The translations under genes were made by a program, and so were the position numbers. The notes below the pieces were generated by a model. That model searched no databases, was not told the origin of the DNA, and was given only the letters and a program-made list of their open reading frames with translations. Shown in pieces: positions 1 through 5,577 of a stretch of DNA of 5,578 nucleotides. Numbering within the stretch: the first letter of the stretch is position 1; every line of letters begins with the position of its first letter. The DNA lies in assembly GCA_043746555.1 (NCBI GenBank), contig JAYTQU010000284.1:1-5578 (forward strand), in the 5' to 3' direction. This stretch comes from CAZQYC01 sp043746555. Lineage in GTDB: Bacteria; Pseudomonadota; Gammaproteobacteria; Steroidobacterales; Steroidobacteraceae.

Positions 1-123
1 CGGGCCGTAAACGGTTGGAAGGAACATTTAAAACCCCAAGGCGTCACACGTCGCGACATCGACTCATACGCGGCGCAGATCGACCGGCCGTTCCTTCTGG
101 ATCAGCGACGGGAGTATCTCTGA
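1..123 (+). CDS. C-terminal end of an unidentified protein (partial, enters from the left)
   Basis: Frame 1 is open from the first base to a TGA at 121-123 and gives 40 residues. The composition looks like real protein: an amphipathic helix (AVNGWKEHL), a turn, a second helix (TRRDIDSYAAQ), then IDRPFLLDQR and a short tail. Codon choice resembles that of the complete genes in the window. No start lies inside the window, so this is the end of a longer gene. The family is not certain. The helix, W, GV..RDID, IDRPFL..QR pattern is faintly like the C-terminal helices of some HipA-type kinases, but this is a guess. A short GAAG/CTTC repeat followed by TTT at 132-146 is too weak to call a terminator. 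The next plus-strand gene starts about 150 bases downstream. Confidence 0.6.
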   Translation, partial: RAVNGWKEHLKPQGVTRRDIDSYAAQIDRPFLLDQRREYL

Positions 124-265
124 GAGCCTGTGAAGCAGACTTCTTTAGCGATACTGCCAATCCGATCTCCAAGAGAATGACGCCGGCTAGCGTTTCTTCG
201 TTCGCGTCTTCAGCTACGATGTCGATCTGCCTCATTGCGGTGTATTAGTTTCAATGCATTTTTGT

Positions 266-270
266 GGAGA
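266..270 (+). promoter_or_regulatory. Ribosome binding site choosing the TTG start at 277
   Basis: GGAGA lies 6 bases before TTG 277. It directly abuts GTG 271, and for the most upstream in-frame start, TTG 235, it falls inside the coding sequence. TTG 277 therefore fits best. It also removes 14 residues that do not look like the start of this family. Confidence 0.6.
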
Positions 271-276
271 GTGACT

Positions 277-1260
277 TTGCGTACACGTATCACAGAATTA
301 TTTGGTATTCGCCATCCCATCATTCAAGGCGGAATGCATTGTGTCGGCTTGGCGGAGCTAGCTGCTGCTGTTTCGAATGCGGGTGGGCTTGGAATCATCA
401 CGGGCCTCACGCAGGGCACGCCGGAAAAATTATCGGCGGAAATTAAAAAGTGTCGCGGCATGACCGACAAACCTTTCGGCGTGAACTTAACTTTTCTGCC
501 AGCTGTGACGCCGCCCGATTATGCGGGGCTCGTGAAGTCGATCATTGATGGTGGCGTCAAAATCGTCGAGACCGCCGGCAACAATCCGGTGAAATGGTTG
601 CCGTCATTGAAGGAAGCCGGCATCAAAGTGATTCATAAATGCACCTCTGTGCGGCATGCGCTCAAAGCCGAGAGCATTGGCGTCGATGCATTGAGTATCG
701 ATGGCTTCGAGTGCGGCGGTCATCCGGGCGAAGACGACGTGCCCAACATGATTTTGCTGCCGCTGGCCGCCGACGCGTTAAAAATTCCCTTCGTTGCTTC
801 GGGCGGCATGGCGGATGGACGTTCGTTAGTCGCGGCACTCGCGATGGGCGCAGAGGGTATCAACATGGGTACTCGCTTCATGGCGACGGTTGAAGCGCCG
901 GTGCATCAGAACGTTAAAGATGCACTCGTTAAAGCAACCGAACTCGACACGCGATTAGTGATGCGACCACTTCGAAACACCGAGCGAGTGTTGACTAACG
1001 CAGGCGTCGAACGGCTACTCGAAAAAGAACGCACCCTCGGTGCTGAACTTAAGTTCGCCGATATCGCGGCGGAAGTGGCCGGGGTGTATCCCCGCGTGAT
1101 GTACAAAGGTGAGATGGATGCGGGTGCTTGGAGTTGCGGTATGGTGACCGGCCTCATCCACGACATCCCGACGGTAGATGAGTTAGTGACCCGGATCATG
1201 CGTGAAGCGGATGCGATCATTCGCCGGCGACTTGACGGCATGCTGGCAGTGACAAGCTAG
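277..1260 (+). CDS. Nitronate monooxygenase / 2-nitropropane dioxygenase-like FMN flavoprotein
   Basis: The predicted product is a 327-residue soluble TIM-barrel flavoenzyme of the NPD/NMO family. Members oxidise alkyl nitronates such as propionate 3-nitronate with FMN and O2; some relatives are FabK-like enoyl reductases. Visible motifs are HPIIQGGM (13-20) in the first strand near FMN, NAGGLGIIT (34-42), GVNLTF (68-73), FECGGHPGEDD (144-154) with His149 at the position of the family's catalytic base, FVASGGMADG (172-181) and GAEGINMGTRF (191-201), which bind the FMN phosphate. The length is normal for the family. The TTG start at 277 is chosen from the spaced GGAGA; GTG 271 would add two residues. 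The gene ends in tandem stops TAG-TAA (1258-1263) and converges on the SMP-30 gene 69 bases away. Substrate cannot be told from sequence. The family call is firm and the exact reaction is less so. Confidence 0.93.
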   Translation: MRTRITELFGIRHPIIQGGMHCVGLAELAAAVSNAGGLGIITGLTQGTPEKLSAEIKKCRGMTDKPFGVNLTFLPAVTPPDYAGLVKSIIDGGVKIVETAGNNPVKWLPSLKEAGIKVIHKCTSVRHALKAESIGVDALSIDGFECGGHPGEDDVPNMILLPLAADALKIPFVASGGMADGRSLVAALAMGAEGINMGTRFMATVEAPVHQNVKDALVKATELDTRLVMRPLRNTERVLTNAGVERLLEKERTLGAELKFADIAAEVAGVYPRVMYKGEMDAGAWSCGMVTGLIHDIPTVDELVTRIMREADAIIRRRLDGMLAVTS

Positions 1261-1279
1261 TAAAACGGAATTCACTGCT

Positions 1280-1323
1280 CGCGGTATCGGGCGGGTGTCT
1301 CTCATCAAAGCCCGGCACTCGCG
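1280..1323. terminator. Possible hairpin between convergent genes
   Basis: CGCG (1280-1283) and CGGGC (1288-1292) can pair with GCCCG (1310-1314) and CGCG (1320-1323), giving a two-part stem with an uneven interior loop and a 17-base end loop. It sits between the NMO and SMP-30 stop codons, where a bidirectional terminator would be expected. There is no U-tract on either strand and the loop is long, so this is only a candidate. Confidence 0.2.
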
Positions 1324-1329
1324 TCCTCG

Positions 1330-2235
1330 TCAGGTCTGAAAATTCAATCGCAGTCCCGGCCGTGGCCAACGCGCTTTGCCGAGTTTTCCCGAACTTGAAA
1401 GCGTGAGATAAGCATCGCGCATATCGTCGCCGCCAAAGGCGATGTTGGTCGTCATGATATCGGGAAACGCATAATGCTGGAAGGTGCCATCCAGTGCGCA
1501 CGCGGTGATTCCGCCGTGCATCAACGTCGCGACGCACACTCTGCCATCGGCTTCAACGGCTAAGCTATCGAGCATGTTGCGTTTGGGCAGCTCGACTAAA
1601 AGTCCGTTGGGGCGACTGGGTGTATCGGCGAGCACCCCGGGTGCTGCAAGTTCCAATGCCCAAACTTTGCGTGGGACAGTATCTGAAAAAAACACGGTCC
1701 TCTCATCCGGCGAGAGACCCACACCATTTGGTGAGACTTGATGGTCTTTCCAACACTTGATGGTTGAGCCGTCGGCTTTGGCATAAAACAAACCGCCGGT
1801 ATGCGAATCCCCGCCGTGATCCGTAAACCAGAAGCCGCCTTGCTGATCGAACACTAAATCGTTTGGCGCGTTGAGTCGTCGGCCATCGCAAGCTTCATAA
1901 ATTGTTTCGAACTGACCCGTCTTCAGATCAACGCGCTGAATCATTCCACCCTTGTGGGTAGCAGGTCTGCGACCGGGGAAGCGCCGACCGAAGAAGCGCG
2001 CAAATTTGAATCGGCCGCCGTTGTTGCATACATACATGGCGCCGTCTGGTCCGATCGCGGCACCATTCGGACCGCCGCCGAGTTCCGCGATGACTTCCGC
2101 ACGTCCGTTGACCACGCGAGTCAGAGTATGTCGCGCGATCTCGACCAAGATGATGGAGTCATCACCCATCACCACCGGACCTTCCGGGAATTGCAGCCCT
2201 TTGCAAATGATTTCCACGCTCGTTGCCACGCTCAT
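1330..2235 (-). CDS. SMP-30/gluconolactonase/LRE family protein (predicted lactonase)
   Basis: The 301-residue product is a six-bladed beta-propeller of the SMP-30 family, metal-dependent hydrolases that open sugar or other lactones. The expected metal and substrate positions can all be seen: Glu18 in FPEGP, Asn125 in APNDLVFD, Asn170 in SPNGVGLSPDE and Asp223 in MLDSLAVEADG. These match the Glu, Asn, Asn and Asp of characterised SMP-30 proteins. Repeated blade signatures include GPNGAAIGPDGAMYV, GGFWFTDHG and DERTVFFSD. An Arg-rich stretch (79-90) precedes the GGMIQRVDLKTG strand. No signal peptide is seen, so it is likely cytoplasmic. The ATG at 2235 is preferred because family homology begins right after it (EIICKGLQFPEGP). 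An ATG at 2265 would add ten residues. Neither start has a strong ribosome binding site; GGTG lies 6 bases before 2235. It follows the SDR gene by 81 bases and probably shares its transcript. Confidence 0.92.
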   Translation of the reverse strand: MSVATSVEIICKGLQFPEGPVVMGDDSIILVEIARHTLTRVVNGRAEVIAELGGGPNGAAIGPDGAMYVCNNGGRFKFARFFGRRFPGRRPATHKGGMIQRVDLKTGQFETIYEACDGRRLNAPNDLVFDQQGGFWFTDHGGDSHTGGLFYAKADGSTIKCWKDHQVSPNGVGLSPDERTVFFSDTVPRKVWALELAAPGVLADTPSRPNGLLVELPKRNMLDSLAVEADGRVCVATLMHGGITACALDGTFQHYAFPDIMTTNIAFGGDDMRDAYLTLSSSGKLGKARWPRPGLRLNFQT

Positions 2236-2316
2236 TGAATGCACCAAAACGAATCGTAACCGCATCGATCGAATAATAGAACGCTGGGTAGAAGGGGGAC
2301 ACCTCCGTTTCCACCT

Positions 2317-3045
2317 CTACGATTTCAGCGCACTGCCGCCTTCTACATAGAGAACTTGGCCGGTCGTGTAACCCGCGCGCATCAAGTAAAGATATGCTTC
2401 TGCCACTTCCGCCGGCGTGCCGACGCGTGCAATGGGTTGGCCCTTTGTCATCTCGGCAAGCCGTGCATCGCGATGCTCTTCGGGAATGCTGTTCCATATT
2501 TGCGTGTGGATAAGCCCGGGGCAGACTGCGTTGACACGTAGCGGTGCCAACTCCAACGCAAGCGCACGCGTCAGATGTTCAATGGCACCAGTCATCGCTG
2601 TCGACACGAACGAACCCCTGGAGGGTTTGTGAGCGATCATGCCATCCGTGAATGTCAGCGAACCGTTCGGCGAAAGTGCTTTCGCACCATGTTTAGCGAG
2701 CACCAGCGCGCCCCAGAAGCGCACGTCAAAAGTTTTTCTTGCCGCATCGAGATCGAGATCGCTTAAAGGTCCTCGCCTCGGACCATTCCAATCGCCCGCT
2801 GTGGTGACGATATGATCGAACGAATCCGATTTGGCGAAGAACGCAGCGACATCCGATTCTTTCGTTAGATCCAATCGCGCCGCCGAAGCGGCAGCCCCCA
2901 ACTCCTTTGCGGCAGCTTGCGTGCGTTCGAGATTAGTCGAGGCAATCGTCACGCTCGCTCCGTCTGCAATGCTTGCCTGTGCGACGGCACAACCGATGCC
3001 GGACCCGCCGCCGACAATAAGAATGCGCTTAGCTTGTAGACTCAA
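2317..3045 (-). CDS. SDR family protein lacking the canonical Tyr-Lys catalytic pair
   Basis: The product is a 242-residue Rossmann-fold protein of short-chain dehydrogenase length. Its N-terminus carries the dinucleotide-binding glycine motif GGGSGIG (12-18), and TTAG (81-84) replaces the usual NNAG. The C-terminal half keeps the fold signatures RALALELAPLRVNAVCPG (160-177) and TTGQVLYVEGG (227-237), and VGTPAEVAEAYLYL matches classical FabG-like SDRs. Aligning GAIEHLTRALALELAP with the family puts Ser148 and Thr152 at the normal Tyr and Lys positions. Arg109 (VRFWGA) stands where the active-site Asn is expected, and the region of the catalytic Ser reads TFTDG. Divergent SDRs of this general type are known, so this need not be decay. 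The TTG start is set by GAGGG 8 bases upstream and an in-frame TGA at 3067-3069. It probably heads a two-gene operon with the SMP-30 gene. Oxidoreductase activity is uncertain. Confidence 0.88.
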   Translation of the reverse strand: MSLQAKRILIVGGGSGIGCAVAQASIADGASVTIASTNLERTQAAAKELGAAASAARLDLTKESDVAAFFAKSDSFDHIVTTAGDWNGPRRGPLSDLDLDAARKTFDVRFWGALVLAKHGAKALSPNGSLTFTDGMIAHKPSRGSFVSTAMTGAIEHLTRALALELAPLRVNAVCPGLIHTQIWNSIPEEHRDARLAEMTKGQPIARVGTPAEVAEAYLYLMRAGYTTGQVLYVEGGSALKS

Positions 3046-3053
3046 TTGATAGG

Positions 3054-3058
3054 CCCTC
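3054..3058 (-). promoter_or_regulatory. Ribosome binding site of the SDR gene
   Basis: On the minus strand GAGGG ends 8 bases before TTG 3045. There is no in-frame ATG or GTG between this TTG and the upstream in-frame TGA at 3067-3069, so the site decides in favour of the TTG start. Confidence 0.6.
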
Positions 3059-3066
3059 GTTAGATT

Positions 3067-3153
3067 TCACGACAGCGCCATGATATCCGTACTGCGGCGC
3101 ACTGTGTCGATTTCAAATTTAACGCCGGGAGTTTCCGCGCCAGTGTAAAAATC
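3067..3153 (-). pseudogene. Coding-like fragment of unknown origin just upstream of the SDR
   Basis: Between an in-frame TAA (3154-3156) and a TGA (3067-3069) the minus strand encodes 28 residues that look like a natural C-terminus, including GVKFEIDTVRRSTDIMALS. It has no start codon of its own. A run of five T (minus strand, 3151-3147) sits at its left edge. Losing one T would join it to a frame carrying ATG codons at 3205-3203 and nearby, giving about 45 residues. Gaining one T would join it to the third frame. The TGA lies 21 bases before the SDR start, a normal operon spacing, so this may be the end of a former gene of the SDR operon. It could also be chance; I do not recognise the family. 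Confidence 0.3.
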
Positions 3154-3168
3154 TTAGCATTCGTGAAA

Positions 3169-3318
3169 TCATCGGTGCCGGTATCTTCGCTTGCACGACC
3201 GCCATTTGATATTGCAACCAATACTGGGTTTTTGTTCCGTTAGTAGCGGCTGAACTGCGAGCACTGCATATGCAGCGCGCAGATCCTTTACGATTCCAAG
3301 CAACTTGCTATTCGGCAT
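3169..3318 (-). pseudogene. Remnant of the C-terminus of a thioredoxin-family (AhpC/TSA-like) protein
   Basis: The minus strand from ATG 3318 to TGA 3169 encodes 49 residues. The middle, KDLRAAYAVLA (11-21) and LLTEQKPSIGCNIKWR (25-40), matches the end of a widespread thioredoxin-fold redoxin family, whose members finish with a DLRAALDAVLAG helix, a short proline-containing linker and an SIGCNIKW-type motif, normally followed by a few residues such as PGNEP. Here the conserved block stops after KWR and runs into a basic, unrelated tail. Upstream, the expected strand and the R.DDSRPG-type loop are missing; a trace (FD...R) appears in another frame, then a stop. The roughly 150-residue catalytic part is absent, because the membrane protein gene occupies the DNA from 3383. 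The best reading is a frameshifted, truncated fragment. A 12-base perfect palindrome (3264-3275) lies inside it and is probably accidental. Confidence 0.7.
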
Positions 3319-3382
3319 CTGTCAAACGCGAAACTCCATAGCGGCAGTGCGCGTCTTTGCAGCAGTTGTTCGTACTGTCAAT

Positions 3383-5314
3383 TCATTCCTGCTCGATTGT
3401 CCGGCGCGTAACGCGAACGAAGCGCCGGCGAATATTCCATTCGAATGGCATGGCCAGGGAACCGAGCAGTACGCCGCCCAATAGAATGAGCCACAACTTC
3501 CATGCATCGATGGAGACCGCTGACGCACGTTCGCTCAGTTCATCGCGGAATAGGAGATCGATTGGCCCTTGACTCACGCGGTTCATCGGGCAATCCAATA
3601 ACAAATTACCGTGCTCGTTACCGGTGGCATTGCAGCCTGGCGCGCGCCACGAGGAATTGAATGACTGATTCAGCACCACTTGAATGCGCGACGGTTGCTG
3701 CATCGAGCCAATGAGCGGCGGAATTGTAGGCGAGAATTGTTGCACATCCACTTGCAGGTGATTCCAGCCAATATATTTTCCTTTCGCGCTCAACATGTCG
3801 GATTGTTTTCGGCCATCGCCCAATATTTCGCGAACGACTCGCTTACCCGGATTCACGTCGGCTCGAATGAAATCGTCCATGTCGTAACAATTGAGTACCG
3901 AGCGAGTTGGCGTAATGAGTTCACCTTGCAAACGAGTTGCGTCCATGGATACGTATTCGATTTCTTCGGCCCCGCTTCGGAATTGACTATTCACAGGCAC
4001 CGATTGATAAGTGCGGGTTCCGAGCCATTGCGAGAGCACGGTCTCGCTCTGGAACTCGAATTGAAACAGCAATGCGCATCCTAAAAATATGTGCAGTTTT
4101 TTTGTATGTTGATACTCGCTAACGAAGCGCCATAGTGCCGCGGCTCCGAGCAAACTCAACGGCAAAGCAAGGAAACCCCAAAATCGGCCGGTGACGCCAA
4201 TCGAGCGAAAGCCGGGCAGTGGGCGCAACATGTCGAACGGACTCAACCACGTCGGCACGTGGAGCGGCTTGAGGCTACCCATGCCGAGAACGATGGAAAC
4301 AGCGGCAACGACAATCAACGGAATTCCCATCGAGCGCGGTAACGTCGCACGCAACCAATGGCGATAAGTCCACAGCAAGTATGCGATTACGGGACCGATG
4401 AACACACTGAGTTCATGACCATTGCCATTGGCCGGCAATAACTTTCCACGCAACGGCAACAACGCGAACCACAATAGCGAGAACACACTACTAAACGTAT
4501 CTTCGGTATGACGCGGAAATTGCGCTTGTGCTTCGAGCATCGGCCAGAGGTAGCCCGCGTCCAAAATTGTCGCAAGCGCAACTGCGCAAGCAAACATGGC
4601 CAGCGGTACCACCGATCGGAGCGTGCATGTCAATGTCAGCGCATAAAGGCCAACCCAAAACATCAAATGAACGATGGCTACCGGCGAACCGTCGATCGCC
4701 ATCGCAACCACAGCGCCCATGAGTAGCGTCGCGACGGATAAACGAACGATCCATTGCACAGTTTCGATCTCTCGCTGCCACATCGCGCCGCGGTGCAACG
4801 TCCACAGCAAAAGTGGCAGCGTGAGAAAAGGAATAAAGTCGATATGCCCAAAACCAAGCCGGCAAATAAAAAATCCATTGCCGATGAATAGCGATGCAGC
4901 AAGTGCCCGCTGACCGAATTGTTTCAGCCAAAGTCCGGCATAAAGATATGCGCCGACCCAACCGACGATAAAATAGATAAGCGTCGCCAACTTCAGTCCA
5001 AGTAACGGCCCCAGGATATAGGTCAGCGCCATGCTGAGCGACATGAATGGCACTTGCGGCTCGCCGGCCAACGACAGTCCCGAACACATAACCGGCGTCC
5101 ATTGTTTTGCCATGCCGAACAAAGTGGCGTTCCACAACTGCAATTCGTGGAACACCAAGAATTGATCGTGATCCTCGGGGCCTGTGCTATTGAAAAAGAG
5201 TAGAAATAGCATTCCATAAACGAGGACGATGCCGACGGACAATAATCCCAGCCAACGCCGCCCGGTCAGCCCGAGCGACATCGTTTCTAGCTTGTTTTCG
5301 CCCGCACCCAACAC
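3383..5314 (-). CDS. Polytopic membrane protein, possible YfhO/GT-C-type glycosyltransferase
   Basis: The 643-residue product begins with a basic stretch (GRR) and a membrane helix at about 21-41. It then has roughly ten further hydrophobic segments (about 95-126, 138-173, 188-207, 212-230, 236-256, 275-290, 302-316, 330-346, 377-396, 408-422), a soluble region (about 425-600), a last helix (605-623) and a strongly basic tail (RRRFVRVTRR). The first loop carries an acidic EDHD cluster (47-50), followed by WTPVMCSGLSLAGEPQ (72-87). This resembles YfhO-like proteins, where a G-x-P/EPQ-type motif follows the first loop and GT-C enzymes hold a catalytic acid. The terminal domain, with VVLNQSFNSSW (546-556) and a late strand before the last helix, also fits YfhO-like proteins. 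Cys561 and Cys575 could form a disulfide. A likely role is sugar transfer from a lipid carrier in the cell envelope, but this is inference. The GTG start is set by AAGGGG 8 bases upstream; ATG 5281 would remove 11 residues. No glycan gene cluster is visible nearby. Confidence 0.85.
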   Translation of the reverse strand: MLGAGENKLETMSLGLTGRRWLGLLSVGIVLVYGMLFLLFFNSTGPEDHDQFLVFHELQLWNATLFGMAKQWTPVMCSGLSLAGEPQVPFMSLSMALTYILGPLLGLKLATLIYFIVGWVGAYLYAGLWLKQFGQRALAASLFIGNGFFICRLGFGHIDFIPFLTLPLLLWTLHRGAMWQREIETVQWIVRLSVATLLMGAVVAMAIDGSPVAIVHLMFWVGLYALTLTCTLRSVVPLAMFACAVALATILDAGYLWPMLEAQAQFPRHTEDTFSSVFSLLWFALLPLRGKLLPANGNGHELSVFIGPVIAYLLWTYRHWLRATLPRSMGIPLIVVAAVSIVLGMGSLKPLHVPTWLSPFDMLRPLPGFRSIGVTGRFWGFLALPLSLLGAAALWRFVSEYQHTKKLHIFLGCALLFQFEFQSETVLSQWLGTRTYQSVPVNSQFRSGAEEIEYVSMDATRLQGELITPTRSVLNCYDMDDFIRADVNPGKRVVREILGDGRKQSDMLSAKGKYIGWNHLQVDVQQFSPTIPPLIGSMQQPSRIQVVLNQSFNSSWRAPGCNATGNEHGNLLLDCPMNRVSQGPIDLLFRDELSERASAVSIDAWKLWLILLGGVLLGSLAMPFEWNIRRRFVRVTRRTIEQE

Positions 5315-5322
5315 CTTCGATT

Positions 5323-5328
5323 CCCCTT
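5323..5328 (-). promoter_or_regulatory. Ribosome binding site of the membrane protein gene
   Basis: On the minus strand AAGGGG ends 8 bases before GTG 5314. The alternative ATG 5281 has no comparable site. The upstream in-frame stop is TAA at 5378-5380, with no other start codon in between, so GTG 5314 is the best start. Confidence 0.55.
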
Positions 5329-5470
5329 GCCCTTCGCAACTCGTTTGAACAGCTCCTTCGTTGTGGAGAGCCGTTGCTTAATGGCGAGTGTCTCGGCGCG
5401 ATTTCTCACACCGGGCACTCTTTGTCTGTAGTTATGAGACGGCTTGTGCGGGCCAAATCAATCGCGTTGC

Positions 5471-5486
5471 GAAGATATAAATCTTC
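5471..5486. repeat. Inverted repeat with 6-base arms
   Basis: GAAGAT and ATCTTC are separated by ATAA. It lies upstream of the membrane protein gene. It also overlaps the TGA (5487-5485) of a possible minus-strand gene end, so it could be an operator or a short hairpin after that gene. There is no U-tract to support a classical terminator. Confidence 0.4.
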
Positions 5487-5577
5487 AGAGCTGCGGCTCA
5501 TCGGATGAGAATCGGCCACTATGGCCGGGAGCCATCGTTATGTTGCGCTGCGCGCGATCGGCGGATTCTTTGGAAAT
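5485..5577 (-). CDS. Possible C-terminal end of another minus-strand gene (partial)
   Basis: The frame entering from the right edge stays open for 30 codons before the TGA at 5487-5485. Its residues are protein-like (SKESADRAQRN, then MAPGHSGRFSSDEPQL). If real, a gene to the right ends here, 170 bases before the membrane protein start and in the same orientation. Against it are the shortness and the overlap with inverted repeats. There are competing plus-strand starts as well: ATG 5521, and ATG 5540, which has GGGAG 8 bases upstream. Family unknown. Confidence 0.25.
   Translation of the reverse strand: MSKESADRAQRNITMAPGHSGRFSSDEPQL
5513..5535. repeat. Two overlapping, mutually exclusive inverted repeats
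   Basis: CGGCCA (5513-5518) pairs with TGGCCG (5522-5527) across a 3-base loop. ATGGC (5521-5525) pairs with GCCAT (5531-5535) across CGGGA. The two share bases 5522-5525, so only one can form at a time. On the plus strand the GGGAG at 5527-5531, a ribosome-binding-like sequence ahead of ATG 5540, lies mostly in the loop of the second hairpin. This could be regulatory or coincidental. Confidence 0.35.

Larger units (their letters stand above)
3046..3382. other. 337-base gap between the membrane protein and SDR genes, filled with gene debris
   Basis: This is the largest gap between the intact genes. It contains the thioredoxin-like remnant (3169-3318), the coding-like fragment (3067-3153) and the SDR ribosome binding site. 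No intact gene, tRNA or strong terminator was found. TTGACA-like hexamers on the minus strand (3325-3320 and 3382-3377) have no matching -10 box at 16-18 bases. No convincing promoter for the SDR-SMP-30 pair can be named, although one is expected here. Confidence 0.6.

Noticed and set aside
132..146. GAAG/CTTC hairpin followed by TTT just after the left-edge gene
   Set aside because: The stem is only four base pairs and the T-run three, too weak for an intrinsic terminator.
44..235. Minus-strand open frame of 63 codons starting at ATG 235, with protein-like N-terminal residues
   Set aside because: Its 3' half lies antisense to the C-terminal coding region at 1-123, its C-terminal residues look random, and no ribosome binding site precedes the ATG. 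The first 35 codons do look coding-like, so a real small gene is not fully excluded.
15..248. Plus-strand open frame of 77 codons with a TTG start
   Set aside because: It is out of frame with the C-terminal fragment at 1-123 and has low-complexity Ser/Thr/Ala content typical of an antisense shadow.
3264..3275. Perfect 12-base palindrome CTGCATATGCAG
   Set aside because: It falls within the thioredoxin-like coding remnant, where the codons explain it, and no second copy or nearby promoter supports an operator.
3320..3382. Two minus-strand TTGACA-like -35 hexamers (3325-3320 and 3382-3377)
   Set aside because: Neither has a recognisable -10 hexamer at 16-18 bases, so no promoter can be claimed.
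3680..4084. Plus-strand 134-codon open frame antisense to the membrane protein gene
   Set aside because: It lies wholly opposite a well-supported gene and shows no domain or ribosome binding site.
4491..5135. Minus-strand 214-codon open frame inside the membrane protein gene
   Set aside because: It lies in another frame of the same strand and is rich in Arg, Cys and His as an out-of-frame shadow would be. The 643-codon frame has coherent membrane helices.
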